From an uncultured Arenicella sp. (GTDB lineage Bacteria; Pseudomonadota; Gammaproteobacteria; Arenicellales; Arenicellaceae): a stretch of 64,000 bases of DNA. The notes beneath the pieces are model-generated. The model worked only from the letters and a program-made list of their open reading frames with translations, made no database searches and was not told the DNA's origin. A program made the position numbers and the translations under genes. This document shows positions 44,151 through 53,873 of this stretch, one piece after another (positions within the stretch are counted from its first letter, which is position 1; each line of letters opens with the position of its first letter). Location: assembly GCA_947499305.1 (NCBI GenBank), contig CANMNN010000022.1, positions 1-64,000 of the forward strand, read 5' to 3'.

Positions 44151-45637
44151 TAAGTTGATAACGGCTTAGATCGGTTTAGTTTAGAGAGCTTTGCGTTCCT
44201 AAGAACTGGGATAAGTAGAACGATTGAAAAAATCACTAACAGCATTGAAACTGGGTACATTGCTTGAGTGAATATCGCCTCAGAGTGACTCATAAGATGA
44301 ATCAGAATCGTTAGCACCAAACATGCTGATGTAAAAGAACGGAGTCCTATACGCACCTTCTGAGCATCGGCGAGAATAGACGAGAGAATAATCGTCCCAC
44401 ACATGCCAAGCCAAAATAAAGCGACCAAGCCCAAACCTTGAAGCCCGACACCAACCGCAAGAAGCAAGCATAGTGATAGGGCAAATGGAGTACCCCAAAC
44501 TACTGCTTCCCAAGCCGACTCAAGCTTAGGCACTGCATTACCTTTTTGACGTCTTCGTGCAAAATAAATGCGCAGACCACTGGCGATGATAATACTCAAC
44601 ACAATTCCAAAAATGGAATACGCCACTTTGACTGGCAAACCACCCCAATTGCCAAAATGAATATTGTAGACTGAGCCAATTATCTGCTGCCCTAGGGTTC
44701 CATCAGATATCCCAACGTTTCCTTGATATTCGCCTTGCGCGTTAAAATTATAGTAGTCACCAAAGATTAGTCGATCAGTATGCTTAGCAACAATGCTTAC
44801 ATGCTGCCCTGCTGTCGCGGGATCATGCAAAATAAAGAAGGTCGGCTCCTGACTCGGAAATTCCGTAGACATGTAATTTATTGGAGCTGCGATTTGGGCG
44901 ATTGGTGAGCGACCTTCTAATTCTGCTGGCTCCTCTCCGAACACGGGAGGAAACACTTTTTCGAAATCGCCATTGAAGTTGAAAGTAGCAATTGAAAAAG
45001 CGAATACAGTCGCTAAACCCAAAAGCGCTCCTGTGAGGGCATTGGAAATATGAAACGGCGCCGTCCAAACGCTTAGTCGATTATGCAAATCGGCGATGGG
45101 TAACAAGCCCTCTCCACGCCTAAAGGTAAATGCATCTCGGAAAATTCTAGGATGCGCCATAAAACCAGATATAGACATCGCGAGCAAGAATGCACCCAAA
45201 GCTCCAACAATGGTCAAACCTAATACCTGAGGTAAGTGTAAGTAGTAGTGAAGATCTAAGAGGAACTGAGTCCAAGGAAAGTGCTCTTTCTCACCGACAG
45301 AACCATCTGCATTGGCAAAATAAGCGTTAGTATCAGTGGTGATAACTGTTCGCGGGAGGTCGGTTTGTGGAAAATTTATATAAAGGTGCTTGCTGGGAAC
45401 TGCTTCGCTTTCAAACACAGCTTTAGCGGCCACCTCGGCTGACACAGCTGAAATAGAGTGCATCTCAGATACGCTCGGCTGTTCCCACCGTTGTAGTTCA
45501 CGGTTGAACACAGACAGCGTACCGGTGACCGCCAAGATATAAATCAGGCCTCCAAGCGCAAGCGCAATCACAAGGTGTGCGTGCAGCGAGCGAGCGACTC
45601 GATTCGAACTTGACTTGATATTGATATTTCTTTTCAT
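44150..45637 (-). CDS. PepSY-associated membrane protein (siderophore-linked reductase type)
   Basis: Inner-membrane protein of 495 residues. N-terminal membrane segment (HLVIALALGGLIYILAVTGTLSVFNREL), a periplasmic PepSY region with WEQPSV, a further segment with LHYYLHLPQVLGL (His pairs for possible haem), and more membrane segments at the C-terminus (LSIIIASGLRIYFARRRQK and beyond). This type is found beside TonB-dependent siderophore receptors and may reduce ferric siderophore iron. It lies 57 bp after the fused DUF gene. Confidence 0.88.
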   Translation of the reverse strand: MKRNINIKSSSNRVARSLHAHLVIALALGGLIYILAVTGTLSVFNRELQRWEQPSVSEMHSISAVSAEVAAKAVFESEAVPSKHLYINFPQTDLPRTVITTDTNAYFANADGSVGEKEHFPWTQFLLDLHYYLHLPQVLGLTIVGALGAFLLAMSISGFMAHPRIFRDAFTFRRGEGLLPIADLHNRLSVWTAPFHISNALTGALLGLATVFAFSIATFNFNGDFEKVFPPVFGEEPAELEGRSPIAQIAAPINYMSTEFPSQEPTFFILHDPATAGQHVSIVAKHTDRLIFGDYYNFNAQGEYQGNVGISDGTLGQQIIGSVYNIHFGNWGGLPVKVAYSIFGIVLSIIIASGLRIYFARRRQKGNAVPKLESAWEAVVWGTPFALSLCLLLAVGVGLQGLGLVALFWLGMCGTIILSSILADAQKVRIGLRSFTSACLVLTILIHLMSHSEAIFTQAMYPVSMLLVIFSIVLLIPVLRNAKLSKLNRSKPLST

Positions 45638-45694
45638 GCTAACAACTCAATGGACCATTGACAGTGAACTAACTCTTACACATTTAGATAGGGT

Positions 45695-46297
45695 TCAAAC
45701 TATGACGTATAGGCTTAATAGCGATGTAGCCCCAACGCCAAATACAGTCATGAACCGAACAAGCGAGCGCCTCTGATATGCGAGTAATACCGCCAAACCC
45801 GCCCAAAGAATGGGGAATAAAATAGAAGCCACTGCCAAATTTGCGGTGTATTCGGCCCCAAGTTCCGATGCAACTACGAAAAGCATGGTCGCCAATACCA
45901 TTGCCGATAGCCCAGCCAAAGGACCGAGCAGCATTACCATGCCAATTACACCAATAATCTGACGTTGATTTATTTCACTGCTCGTGGAAGTTTTGCTTTG
46001 CGTTACACTTTTGCTTCTTATTGGCTTAACTCTAAAGGGAGAGGCAAATGCTTGGCGCAGTAAATAGATCAGTACTATCGCAACCCAAGCGGTGATTCCA
46101 AGCGCTACTCCTTTGTCGGAGGCAGTAGTTAAGGTCCATAGATAAAACGAACCAAACACCAGCCCCCATGCGACCAATAAAAGCGGTTTACTTCTTTCTT
46201 TAGCCCGCCAAGCGATCAGCAGCACATGAGTGCCACCAATCGCTACTATAAGTGCAAACAAGGGTATCGCTTGCATTCCAGCATCGAGATTAGTCAT
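45695..46297 (-). CDS. Membrane protein, apparent DUF3325-DUF3649 fusion
   Basis: A 200-residue membrane protein in two halves. Residues about 9-90 (three membrane segments, ALIVAIGGTHVLLIAWRAKER and LLLVAWGLVFGSFY) look like DUF3325. A polar linker (95-112) follows. Residues about 113-200 (LLGPLAGLSAMVLATMLFVV, LFPILWAGLAVLLAYQRRS) look like DUF3649. In other genomes these are usually two small genes on either side of the PepSY gene in siderophore receptor operons. Its ATG abuts the stop codon of the receptor gene, so the two are coupled. Confidence 0.7.
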   Translation of the reverse strand: MTNLDAGMQAIPLFALIVAIGGTHVLLIAWRAKERSKPLLLVAWGLVFGSFYLWTLTTASDKGVALGITAWVAIVLIYLLRQAFASPFRVKPIRSKSVTQSKTSTSSEINQRQIIGVIGMVMLLGPLAGLSAMVLATMLFVVASELGAEYTANLAVASILFPILWAGLAVLLAYQRRSLVRFMTVFGVGATSLLSLYVIV

Positions 46298-48463
46298 TTA
46301 AAAGCGCATCGTTACACTGCCTATCACGGTGCGCTGCTCACCAAAAAAGCAATCTCCGCGAGACAAGCAAGTTGCATAAAAAGCGTCATCCGTTAGATTG
46401 CGGATATTTAGGTTAAAGTCGAATTTATCGGTCTCATACGAAATAACGGCGTCAAATATGCTATACCCATCAGTAACAACGCGATTGTCGGTGGGGGCGA
46501 AACCGTTCGCGGCTAAGAATGCAGTTCCATTGCTTTCGTTCTCACTTGCGTAGCGAGCGCCAAGTCCAAAACGATAACCTCTAAGGGCGTCACTAGTCGG
46601 CACCCAAGTAACCCAAAGCGAACCAGCATCTTCAGGCAAGCTTGGCCGTGTCACCTCACCTCCGGTTTCGTCGACATCATTCGCGTCAAGATGGCGGTAA
46701 TCGAAATCAAATTGCAACTCGTTCCAAGCCCACCTAGCTTCGACTTCAAAGCCCGTTGTATCGACCGTGAGCCCGGGTTGCGTTCGGCCTGCAGCAACAA
46801 AACTTACTAGGTTGTCCTCTTCCAGATTGAAATAGGCGATCGTTACTGTATTTTGACTACCTGGTTGTTGATACTTAAAACCCACTTCCGTTTGCTCACC
46901 CGTTCTTGGCTTTAACGGCGTATCGCTCAACACATCTGTACCGACTGTGGCGCGAAACGACTCCGCATAACTAATATATGGGTTTAAGCCCGATTCGGTT
47001 TTATACAGTGCACCTAACGAAAACGGGGTCTCATCGTCTTTTTGATCGGCGTTCGCATCTTCAGAGTCAACCGATGAAAAGCGCAAGCCAGCACTGACTA
47101 CCAGATTACCGATAGTCATATGATCGGTTAGATAAACATCGCTAGCTACGGTTCGTGTTTCTGAAAGGCTACGTACAGAATCAAAAATTGCATCGCTGGG
47201 AACTTCAGCCCCATCGTACACGGGGGAGAAAATATTAAATGTTGTTGGCAATCCATAAAGAAAAGCCGTATCAACAGTGGTTTCAACATCTTGATAGTTC
47301 AAGCCAGCGAGTAGCTCATGCTCTACGGCGCCTGTATTAAAGCGACCTCGTAAACGTGCATCGAAGGCGAATTGCTCAGATGTACCAGGAGCGCTTGACC
47401 AAGATCTAGCAATCGCGGTTCCGTCTGAAAGTATTCGCGCCGTTCCATCGCCTAAAAATGAAATCCATGTTTGATTATAGTCCGCTTCGTTTTCTCGATA
47501 GCGTGCGGTTCCCTCAAACGATAGAGCATCGTTAAATTGATGCGTAGCAAACAAACTGAACGTTGTCGCCTCGCTATCGTATTGGTTGAAATTTGGGTCG
47601 CCAACGTACACGCTTTGATCAACTGTTTGGCCGCTCGTCGCAGAGCACACGTTTGCTTCGCTGATGTTAACACTGCTTGAACCGCAAGCACTCGCAGCAA
47701 GGGGAATAAATTGAGCAGATGTGTCCCCTTCTCGGCGAGTAAAATTCACAAGCGCGCTGAGTGTGGTGGTTTCATTTTCATAGCTAATCGATGGCGCGAG
47801 AACAATTGCGTCGTCATCGACTAGGTTTACTTGAGTCTCACTTTCTCGCGCAAGCCCAACAATTCGAGCAGTCCACCGGCCGTCACCACTTAGATCAAAA
47901 CCCGCATCAACCGATGCCTGTAAGCGATCGTGACTTCCCGCGCTAAGAGTTACCTCCTTTTGCTGTCGTTCGTTAGAAGCAATTTTCGACACAGTGCTAA
48001 CAATTCCTCCTGGAGCCGCCTGACCATACAAAACAGATGACGGACCCTTTAGCACTTCGATTTGCTCAAGCGTATATACGTCCGTGCGAGCATTGTTGTA
48101 AAAGCCAAAGAGCACTTGTAAGTTGTCTTGATACTCTGGTGCGTCAAGCCCTCGAATGCTGGTGAAATCTCCACGTGTAGCAAAACCAAAGGCGTTACTT
48201 GTTACACCAGCCGTATAATTCAAGGCATTACTGATTGTTAAGGCCCCTCTCTCATTAAACTCATCGGCACTTATAAGCGATACAGAACGCGGCGTTTCGG
48301 AAATTGGAATAGCTGATTTTGTCGCACCAAATTTGCTACTTCCTACAACAACAACCTCTTCCAATTTACTACCTTGTTCATCAGAGTTTGCGCTCACCGC
48401 ACCGATCGATACGACGTTAGCGAATAGAACTGCGCTCACCGCACAGTGAAATTTTTGAGACAT
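46298..48463 (-). CDS. TonB-dependent siderophore receptor
   Basis: Outer-membrane receptor of 721 residues from ATG 48463 (AAGG eight bases upstream; GTG 48469 is too close to it). Signal peptide to about residue 25, then KLEEVVVVGSS (TonB-box-like region), plug domain with ISETPRSVSLISADEF and EQIEVLKGPSSVLYGQAAPGGIV, then a 22-strand barrel ending in a C-terminal Phe (SVTMRF). This is the FhuA/FpvA-type siderophore class without the extra N-terminal signalling domain. The Fur-box-like site upstream and the downstream PepSY gene support iron uptake. The ligand is unknown. Confidence 0.94.
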   Translation of the reverse strand: MSQKFHCAVSAVLFANVVSIGAVSANSDEQGSKLEEVVVVGSSKFGATKSAIPISETPRSVSLISADEFNERGALTISNALNYTAGVTSNAFGFATRGDFTSIRGLDAPEYQDNLQVLFGFYNNARTDVYTLEQIEVLKGPSSVLYGQAAPGGIVSTVSKIASNERQQKEVTLSAGSHDRLQASVDAGFDLSGDGRWTARIVGLARESETQVNLVDDDAIVLAPSISYENETTTLSALVNFTRREGDTSAQFIPLAASACGSSSVNISEANVCSATSGQTVDQSVYVGDPNFNQYDSEATTFSLFATHQFNDALSFEGTARYRENEADYNQTWISFLGDGTARILSDGTAIARSWSSAPGTSEQFAFDARLRGRFNTGAVEHELLAGLNYQDVETTVDTAFLYGLPTTFNIFSPVYDGAEVPSDAIFDSVRSLSETRTVASDVYLTDHMTIGNLVVSAGLRFSSVDSEDANADQKDDETPFSLGALYKTESGLNPYISYAESFRATVGTDVLSDTPLKPRTGEQTEVGFKYQQPGSQNTVTIAYFNLEEDNLVSFVAAGRTQPGLTVDTTGFEVEARWAWNELQFDFDYRHLDANDVDETGGEVTRPSLPEDAGSLWVTWVPTSDALRGYRFGLGARYASENESNGTAFLAANGFAPTDNRVVTDGYSIFDAVISYETDKFDFNLNIRNLTDDAFYATCLSRGDCFFGEQRTVIGSVTMRF

Positions 48464-48527
48464 ATACACAACCTTTAAATATGCAATCTATTGATGACCG
48501 CAAATTCTCAGCCTGCGATCTCTGGTC

Positions 48528-48546
48528 GCGAATAATAATCATTCTC
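48528..48546. promoter_or_regulatory. Fur-box-like operator upstream of the receptor gene
   Basis: GCGAATAATAATCATTCTC matches the 19-base Fur consensus GATAATGATAATCATTATC at 15 of 19 positions, including the central AATCATT. It lies 65 bp upstream of the receptor ATG, a good position to block its promoter when iron is sufficient. Confidence 0.65.
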
Positions 48547-48707
48547 ATTTGCGTTTGCAATAAAAAATTAATATGTGCTCAACTTATTTACAACGCTGGG
48601 GTGATAATAAGAGCGCCAACGCAGCTGCGCATCTCGTTCGAAAGGCTGTTAATTTTGAATAGGTCGCGCTCCATGCCCTGCGTGAATCTCCGCTGCGGAC
48701 AAAGAAC

Positions 48708-49394
48708 TTAGGAAGGCTCGGAATAGCGATAGCCTACGCCATAAACTGGCTGAATAAATTCAGCGTCTGGATTAACTACTTTAAGCTTCTTTCGTAAATT
48801 AGCAATATGACTATCAACTGTTCTATCACTTACCGCTCGGTGATCGCTGTACATATGCTCCATTAATGAATCTCGATTAAGCACCGCACTTGGCGGCCCA
48901 ACTAGAGCCGCCAAGATTTTGAATTCGATGGGCGTTAAATCAAGCTCAATACCATTTAGAGAAGCTTGAAAATTAGCGCTATCTAAAACCAAATCACTGG
49001 ATGAGATATCCTGCAATGCGTTTGGCTCGGTGCGCGTTGTTCGCTTCAAAATCGCTTTAACACGAGCGACCACTTCTCTTGGGCTAAACGGCTTACAAAT
49101 ATAGTCATCAGCACCAAGCTCTAAGCCAATCAGCCGATCTATTTCTTCGACCTTGGCAGTGACCATGATGATAGGTACTTCTGAAAAAGCTCTAAGCTCC
49201 TTGCACACTTCTATACCGTCTTTATTGGGCAGCATAATATCGAGCAGAATCAGATCGGGCGAGTGCTCGCGTGCAGCGTCGATTATCACATCACCCCGGT
49301 CAAAGACCATTGCATCATACCCTGCGGCTCGAACGTACTTTTCTAATACTTGAGCTAATTTCGGCTCATCTTCAACTATAAAAATCGTGTTCAT
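48708..49394 (-). CDS. OmpR/BaeR-type response regulator
   Basis: Regulator of 228 residues. The receiver domain has Asp52 in LILLDIMLPNKDG, VPIIMVTAK and YICKPFSPREVVARV. The C-terminal winged helix (about 130-228) has LDLTPIEFKILAAL and VDSHIANLRKKL with GVGYRY at the end. It overlaps its kinase gene by ATGA. In the same run lie a Spy/CpxP-like and an EF-hand protein, so it probably controls an envelope stress response as BaeR or CpxR does. Confidence 0.93.
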   Translation of the reverse strand: MNTIFIVEDEPKLAQVLEKYVRAAGYDAMVFDRGDVIIDAAREHSPDLILLDIMLPNKDGIEVCKELRAFSEVPIIMVTAKVEEIDRLIGLELGADDYICKPFSPREVVARVKAILKRTTRTEPNALQDISSSDLVLDSANFQASLNGIELDLTPIEFKILAALVGPPSAVLNRDSLMEHMYSDHRAVSDRTVDSHIANLRKKLKVVNPDAEFIQPVYGVGYRYSEPS

Positions 49395-50767
49395 GAAGTT
49401 GATCCTTTTTCTTCACAAGGCAAGCTAAAACGTATTAACAGCCCACCCAAGTCAGACTTGTCTGCATTTATGGTGCCCCCGTGCCCGTCAATGATTGCAT
49501 GACATATAGAGAGACCGAGCCCTGATGCCCCAGTAGCACGGTTCCGTGATGGGTCCACCCGATACAATCTTTCAAATAATTTCGGAATAGACGAGTCAGG
49601 CACTGCCGGTGAAGAATCTTCAAATAATAACTCTACTCCGCCGTCATAAGCACGCCAGCTTATTCGGAATACTCCCTGCGCATCTGTGTATCTCAATGTG
49701 TTCTCAATCAAATTATTGACGACTTGTCGCAAGCGATATATATCGCCAAATACCAGCGGCATCTTTTCCAGTTCTACGCTAACTGAAAGTTCTTTCTCCG
49801 AAAATCGCTCTCTATTCGCAGCAACAGCGTTTTCGATTTCTGTTGCAAGATCACACATTGAAAAATCGAATGACATTGATCCAGAATCAGCTTGAGTCAG
49901 TTGATGTAGGTCGCTAATCAAGTGGCTCAAACGATTTACTTCAGATTTTAAAGACAACAAAGAATCCATATTCATCGCTTTGTGCCCATCTTCAATACAT
50001 TCTATTTCAGCCTGCAAGACTGCAACCGGTGTTCGTAGTTCATGAGAAATATCGGATATCCATTGTTGTCGATTTTGGCGATTCTCTCGTAAAGTAGCAG
50101 CAAGGCTATTTAGGTTGCGCGATAGCGAGATAAATTCATCACTCTTCTCGCCTACAAAACTAAAACTATATTCTCCATCAGAGAGCTTCTGGACTTGCTC
50201 GACCAAATTTTTAATCGGTCGCCCCAAACTACGGGATATTAAAAAAGCTGACAGCAGGGCGCCGATCAGAATTACCACAGCCGCCCAAATGGTCCCGGCT
50301 TGCTGCTGCTTTGCAAAGTTTCTATCAATTAAACGAGCCGCTCTGGGCCCCCGTGACAATGCTAGATATCCAATTACCTGTCCGTTATGTTCGATAGCTT
50401 TGCTCGCACCAATCGGTACGTGGAAAGCTCCGGCAATCGGCTTCTTATCGCTATCAAGAAGGGTTAAACCCGAGAAGAATTTTCTCGGACGATGTCGACT
50501 GCTACGATCGCCTTGTTGCCCTTCAGAACGAACTAATAATTCGGGAATTGGAAGCCGCCTTTGCCCTTGCAATGCACCCCAACTTCCGTCTCGAACATAG
50601 ATATCAGTTAGCCCCAAAATCAATGGCGCTAACCTCTCGAACCGGCTGCTGTCAGAGTAGCGTTTTAGGCCCTTTTCAAAGCTGTATCGCTGCGCTTGTT
50701 GCAAAGCAAAGACGCTCACAAACGCAGTGACTAAGATTGCTAAGAAAAGTTTGTATCTAATTTTCAT
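49391..50767 (-). CDS. Membrane sensor histidine kinase (BaeS-like)
   Basis: Kinase of 458 residues: membrane segments at about 5-22 and 158-177, a periplasmic sensor of about 130 residues rich in Arg (GDRSSRHRPRKFF), HAMP (178-230), HisKA with His242 in ISDISHELRTPVAVL, and HATPase with NNLIENTLRYTD and ASGLGLSICHAI. The N box and G boxes are intact. The basic periplasmic loop might bind an acidic ligand or partner, which is inference. It is coupled to the downstream regulator and preceded, after 97 bp, by the EF-hand lipoprotein gene. Confidence 0.92.
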   Translation of the reverse strand: MKIRYKLFLAILVTAFVSVFALQQAQRYSFEKGLKRYSDSSRFERLAPLILGLTDIYVRDGSWGALQGQRRLPIPELLVRSEGQQGDRSSRHRPRKFFSGLTLLDSDKKPIAGAFHVPIGASKAIEHNGQVIGYLALSRGPRAARLIDRNFAKQQQAGTIWAAVVILIGALLSAFLISRSLGRPIKNLVEQVQKLSDGEYSFSFVGEKSDEFISLSRNLNSLAATLRENRQNRQQWISDISHELRTPVAVLQAEIECIEDGHKAMNMDSLLSLKSEVNRLSHLISDLHQLTQADSGSMSFDFSMCDLATEIENAVAANRERFSEKELSVSVELEKMPLVFGDIYRLRQVVNNLIENTLRYTDAQGVFRISWRAYDGGVELLFEDSSPAVPDSSIPKLFERLYRVDPSRNRATGASGLGLSICHAIIDGHGGTINADKSDLGGLLIRFSLPCEEKGSTS

Positions 50768-50864
50768 AAATGATCGTATTACAGCTTCCGGCTACCTACT
50801 CACTACACTGACTTAGATTAAGATCGCCTGAATCGAAATTCAGGCTCTTCTATCACTATGCATA

Positions 50865-51398
50865 CTAAAAATTGCTGCGCTGACCTCGCCCTTGACGTTT
50901 CTTTTCATCAGAGCCTCGACCACCGCCACCCTTTGAGTTACCTCGACTCCTCTCCGGCGAAGAGACAATTTTAACCAGCTCTTGGTAGCTTACAACGCTA
51001 TCACTATTCGAGTCAGCGTCATGAAACATTTTGTTTACCCCTACAGTAAACTCTCTTTGAGTAACTCGATCGTTAAAATCTCGATCAAAATAGACCAAGT
51101 GAGGTCTAGCACTGCGAGCCCCCATTGCCTTAACCTGCCATTGCCTATACTCCGACACATTAATTATGTCATCGTCATTTAGATCAGCACTGTCAAAGGC
51201 TCTGTCGCGACCGGTCAAAAGCTCTTGCTGATCTATTTGATAATCATAATTAAGATCGAAACCGATCAATAAAGCACCACCAGGCAACAATGAGGTCACA
51301 GCTTGGTCACTAGAGCCCGAACGTGATTTGCGATCGTTACTTGCGCAGCCCGCTATACCGATCAATAGTATAAGGGCTGCTAACATTTTCAATTTCAT
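50865..51398 (-). CDS. EF-hand lipoprotein
   Basis: Start ATG 51398 has AGGA at good spacing, giving 177 residues. A lipobox (LIGIAGC) ends the signal peptide. The mature part contains four EF-hand-like loops: DLNYDYQIDQQEL, DLNDDDIINVSEY, DRDFNDRVTQREF and DADSNSDSVVSYQEL, so it probably binds calcium. The C-terminal tail is Gly/Arg/Lys-rich (GGGGRGSDEKKRQGRGQRSNF region). It lies 30 bp after the Spy-like gene and before the kinase, and may be the sensor partner or a target of the system. Confidence 0.85.
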   Translation of the reverse strand: MKLKMLAALILLIGIAGCASNDRKSRSGSSDQAVTSLLPGGALLIGFDLNYDYQIDQQELLTGRDRAFDSADLNDDDIINVSEYRQWQVKAMGARSARPHLVYFDRDFNDRVTQREFTVGVNKMFHDADSNSDSVVSYQELVKIVSSPERSRGNSKGGGGRGSDEKKRQGRGQRSNF

Positions 51399-51428
51399 AT
51401 TAAGTCCTGAGTTTCGCAAAAGTATTGG

Positions 51429-51896
51429 CTAGCTGTTTGACTCAGCGTCATCTCGACCACCTTTTCTCTCCTTTCTGCGCTCGCGTCTCTCTTTTTTGCG
51501 CGCCTTAAACTCTTCCATTTTAGCAAGTTGCTCTGCCGTTAGAATTTGGCTCAGGCTATTTTTAAAGTTAGTTCGATTGTAGACGCGCTGCCTCGCTGCT
51601 TCAGCAGCAAGCTCGGCTGCTTGGTCTACATTGCCCTGCTCGATCAACTCTTGCATTTGAGCTTTATGCGCTTTTCTGCTGCCTTTTTCTGGGCGAGTTG
51701 TATCGATCAGTTGTTGTATTTGAGCCACCTGTGACTCATTCAGTTCTAGCTTGTCAGCCATACGCTCAAGGTTAAAACCCATGCCACCGTGTCTCTTACC
51801 ACCATGATCTCCAGCAGTTGCGGCCCCAGCCATTAACATTAAAGCCACAGCACTTGCTAGTGCGCCGCGTTTTAGATTTCGTCTCGAATTAAGCAT
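51429..51896 (-). CDS. Spy/CpxP family periplasmic protein
   Basis: Start ATG 51896 has AGGTGA five bases upstream, giving 155 residues. A signal peptide ends at ATAGDH. The mature helical protein has the family LTxxQ motifs in variant form (LNESQVAQIQQLI and LTAEQLAKMEEFK). The C-terminus is strongly basic and acidic (KARKKERRERRKERKGG). Spy is an ATP-independent chaperone; CpxP inhibits the CpxA kinase. In this operon with a BaeS/BaeR-like pair either role is possible. Confidence 0.85.
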   Translation of the reverse strand: MLNSRRNLKRGALASAVALMLMAGAATAGDHGGKRHGGMGFNLERMADKLELNESQVAQIQQLIDTTRPEKGSRKAHKAQMQELIEQGNVDQAAELAAEAARQRVYNRTNFKNSLSQILTAEQLAKMEEFKARKKERRERRKERKGGRDDAESNS

Positions 51897-52114
51897 TTGT
51901 TTCACCTATGATTTTGTTAAATAAGTCAGACTAAAATTGAGTCTGAAGGCACTCTCGGCTCTGGAAAGCTCTGCTACCAAATTTACCGAGCAAAATAACT
52001 TTACGATAGAAATATCAAGAGGCGATGGAGAAAGTATCCAGATTGTATGGAGATCACCCTGACAAACGAATGCTCAAGGCTGCCCATCAAGACAGCCCAA
52101 TGAGCGCACAAAAA

Positions 52115-52140
52115 AGGCCTCGTGCTTGCACACGAGGCCT
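52115..52140 (-). terminator. Rho-independent terminator after etfA
   Basis: AGGCCTCGTG (52115-52124) pairs with CACGAGGCCT (52131-52140) around a 6-base loop; on the minus strand it is followed by a T-run. It lies 42 bp after the etfA stop codon. Confidence 0.92.
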
Positions 52141-52181
52141 CTCCATTGCATAAGAAATTAACTCCTAAGAGTTAGAGCTTT

Positions 52182-53108
52182 TTACAAAGCTTCTACCAAT
52201 TCTGGCACGGCTTCGAACAAGTCAGCGACTAATCCATAATCGGCAACTTGGAAGATTGGAGCTTCTTCGTCTTTGTTAATCGCTACAATTACTTTCGAGT
52301 CTTTCATGCCCGCTAGATGCTGAATCGCGCCTGAGATGCCTACTGCTACATACAGGTTTGGCGCGACGACTTTACCGGTTTGACCAACTTGATAGTCGTT
52401 TGGCATGTAGCCAGCGTCTACTGCCGCACGAGATGCGCCAACCGCTGCACCCAGCTTGTCGGCCAAGCCTTCGATGATTTTGAAGTTTTCAGCACTACCA
52501 ACACCGCGGCCACCTGACACAACAATGTCAGCTGCGCCAAGGTCTGGGCGTTCAGAAACCGTCAGCTCACGGCCTACTACTGAAGTAGAGCCTACTGCCG
52601 CCGGGCCTTCGATAGCCGCAACTTCAGCCGAACCGCCATTTTCAGCAGCATCAAAACCCGTTGGGCGAACCGTAATAACTTTAGTCGCGTCAGAGCTTTG
52701 TACTGTGGCAATCGCGTTGCCCGCATAGATTGGGCGCTTGAAGGTGTCCGCTGATTCAACTGACATAATGTCAGAGATTTGCGAAGAATCGATTAGGGCC
52801 GCAACGCGAGGAAGCATATCTTTACCTGACGTAGTTGAACCCGCCATGATGTGCGAGTAGTCACCCGCCAGGCTTACAACGAGATTCGCCACTTCAACAG
52901 AAACGCCGTCTTTAAACTGCTCTGCGTCAGCGTGTAGAACTTTAGCAACGCCCGCTACTTGTGACGCTTGTTCTGCAACCGCGCCTGCGCCGCTTCCGGC
53001 AACAAGTACGTGTACGTCGCCGCCAACTTGAGTCGCTGCTGTTACTGTATTTAATGTAGAAGCGTGAAGCTCTGCATTGTCGTGATGTGCAATTACTAAT
53101 GTAGTCAT
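52182..53108 (-). CDS. etfA: Electron transfer flavoprotein alpha subunit (EtfA)
   Basis: FAD-bearing subunit of ETF, which collects electrons from acyl-CoA and other dehydrogenases. Start ATG 53108 with GGTGA seven bases upstream; 308 residues. The C-terminal FAD domain has VSGGRGVGSAENFKIIEGLA, AAVGASRAAVDAGYMPNDYQ and VGISGAIQHLAGM. It follows etfB by 15 bp. Electrons go to the ETF-ubiquinone oxidoreductase encoded nearby at 54900. Confidence 0.97.
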   Translation of the reverse strand: MTTLVIAHHDNAELHASTLNTVTAATQVGGDVHVLVAGSGAGAVAEQASQVAGVAKVLHADAEQFKDGVSVEVANLVVSLAGDYSHIMAGSTTSGKDMLPRVAALIDSSQISDIMSVESADTFKRPIYAGNAIATVQSSDATKVITVRPTGFDAAENGGSAEVAAIEGPAAVGSTSVVGRELTVSERPDLGAADIVVSGGRGVGSAENFKIIEGLADKLGAAVGASRAAVDAGYMPNDYQVGQTGKVVAPNLYVAVGISGAIQHLAGMKDSKVIVAINKDEEAPIFQVADYGLVADLFEAVPELVEAL

Positions 53109-53123
53109 GATCAATTCACCCCA

Positions 53124-53873
53124 CTAAATTACTTTGGCTTCGTTTTTGAGTTTGTCTACCAATTCGGCAACAGACCCAACCATAACACCGGCTGAACGTG
53201 CTTCAGGCGGGCTAACGTTTGTGATGGTTTGACGTTTCGCAGCGTCAACACCAGTGTCGGCTAGAGCAATCACGTCTAATGGCTTCTTCTTAGCTTTCAT
53301 AATGTTAGGCAGCGTTGGGTAACGCGGCTCATTCAAACGCAAATCAGTGGTGATAACCGCTGGCATTGGAATCGCAACAGTTTCAAGACCACCGTCAATT
53401 TCACGCGTTACTTTCGCACTGTCGCCTTCTAGAACCACTTCAGACGCGAAGGTTGCTTGTGACCAACCTAGAAGCGCTGACAACATTTGGCCAGTTTGGT
53501 TGTTATCACCATCGATTGACTGCTTACCAGTAATTACTAGACCAGCTTCTTCGGTTTCAACAACGTGTTTCAAGATTTTAGCAATCGCTAAAGGCTCAAC
53601 GTCGTTATCAGCATCAACACGAATCGCACGGTCAGCGCCCATTGCTAAGCCTGAACGCATCACAGTTTCGATGTCTGCTGAGCCAACACTTACCAAAACA
53701 ACTTCAGTGGCCGTGCCTGCTTCTTTCAAACGAATCGCTTCTTCTAATGCGATTTCGCAGAAAGGGTTCAAACTCATTTTTACGTTATCGGTGTCAACAC
53801 CAGAGCCGTCGCTCTTAACGCGAATGCTTACATAAGCATCGATAACGCGTTTTACAGGAACTAGAACTTTCAT
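53124..53873 (-). CDS. etfB: Electron transfer flavoprotein beta subunit (EtfB)
   Basis: AMP-binding subunit of ETF, 249 residues. [18 protein letters not shown] at the start and the ETF beta signature around [25 protein letters not shown], plus [28 protein letters not shown] in the recognition loop region, identify it. First gene of etfBA. Divergent from the GntR regulator gene; two palindromic sites in the 304-bp gap may control it. Confidence 0.97.
   Translation of the reverse strand: MKVLVPVKRVIDAYVSIRVKSDGSGVDTDNVKMSLNPFCEIALEEAIRLKEAGTATEVVLVSVGSADIETVMRSGLAMGADRAIRVDADNDVEPLAIAKILKHVVETEEAGLVITGKQSIDGDNNQTGQMLSALLGWSQATFASEVVLEGDSAKVTREIDGGLETVAIPMPAVITTDLRLNEPRYPTLPNIMKAKKKPLDVIALADTGVDAAKRQTITNVSPPEARSAGVMVGSVAELVDKLKNEAKVI

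Noticed and set aside
51982-52004. Two GTAAA half-sites (minus strand) upstream of the Spy-like gene as a CpxR box
   Set aside because: The spacing is 13 bases between half-sites instead of 5, and the regulator is closer to BaeR; AT-rich chance matches are likely.
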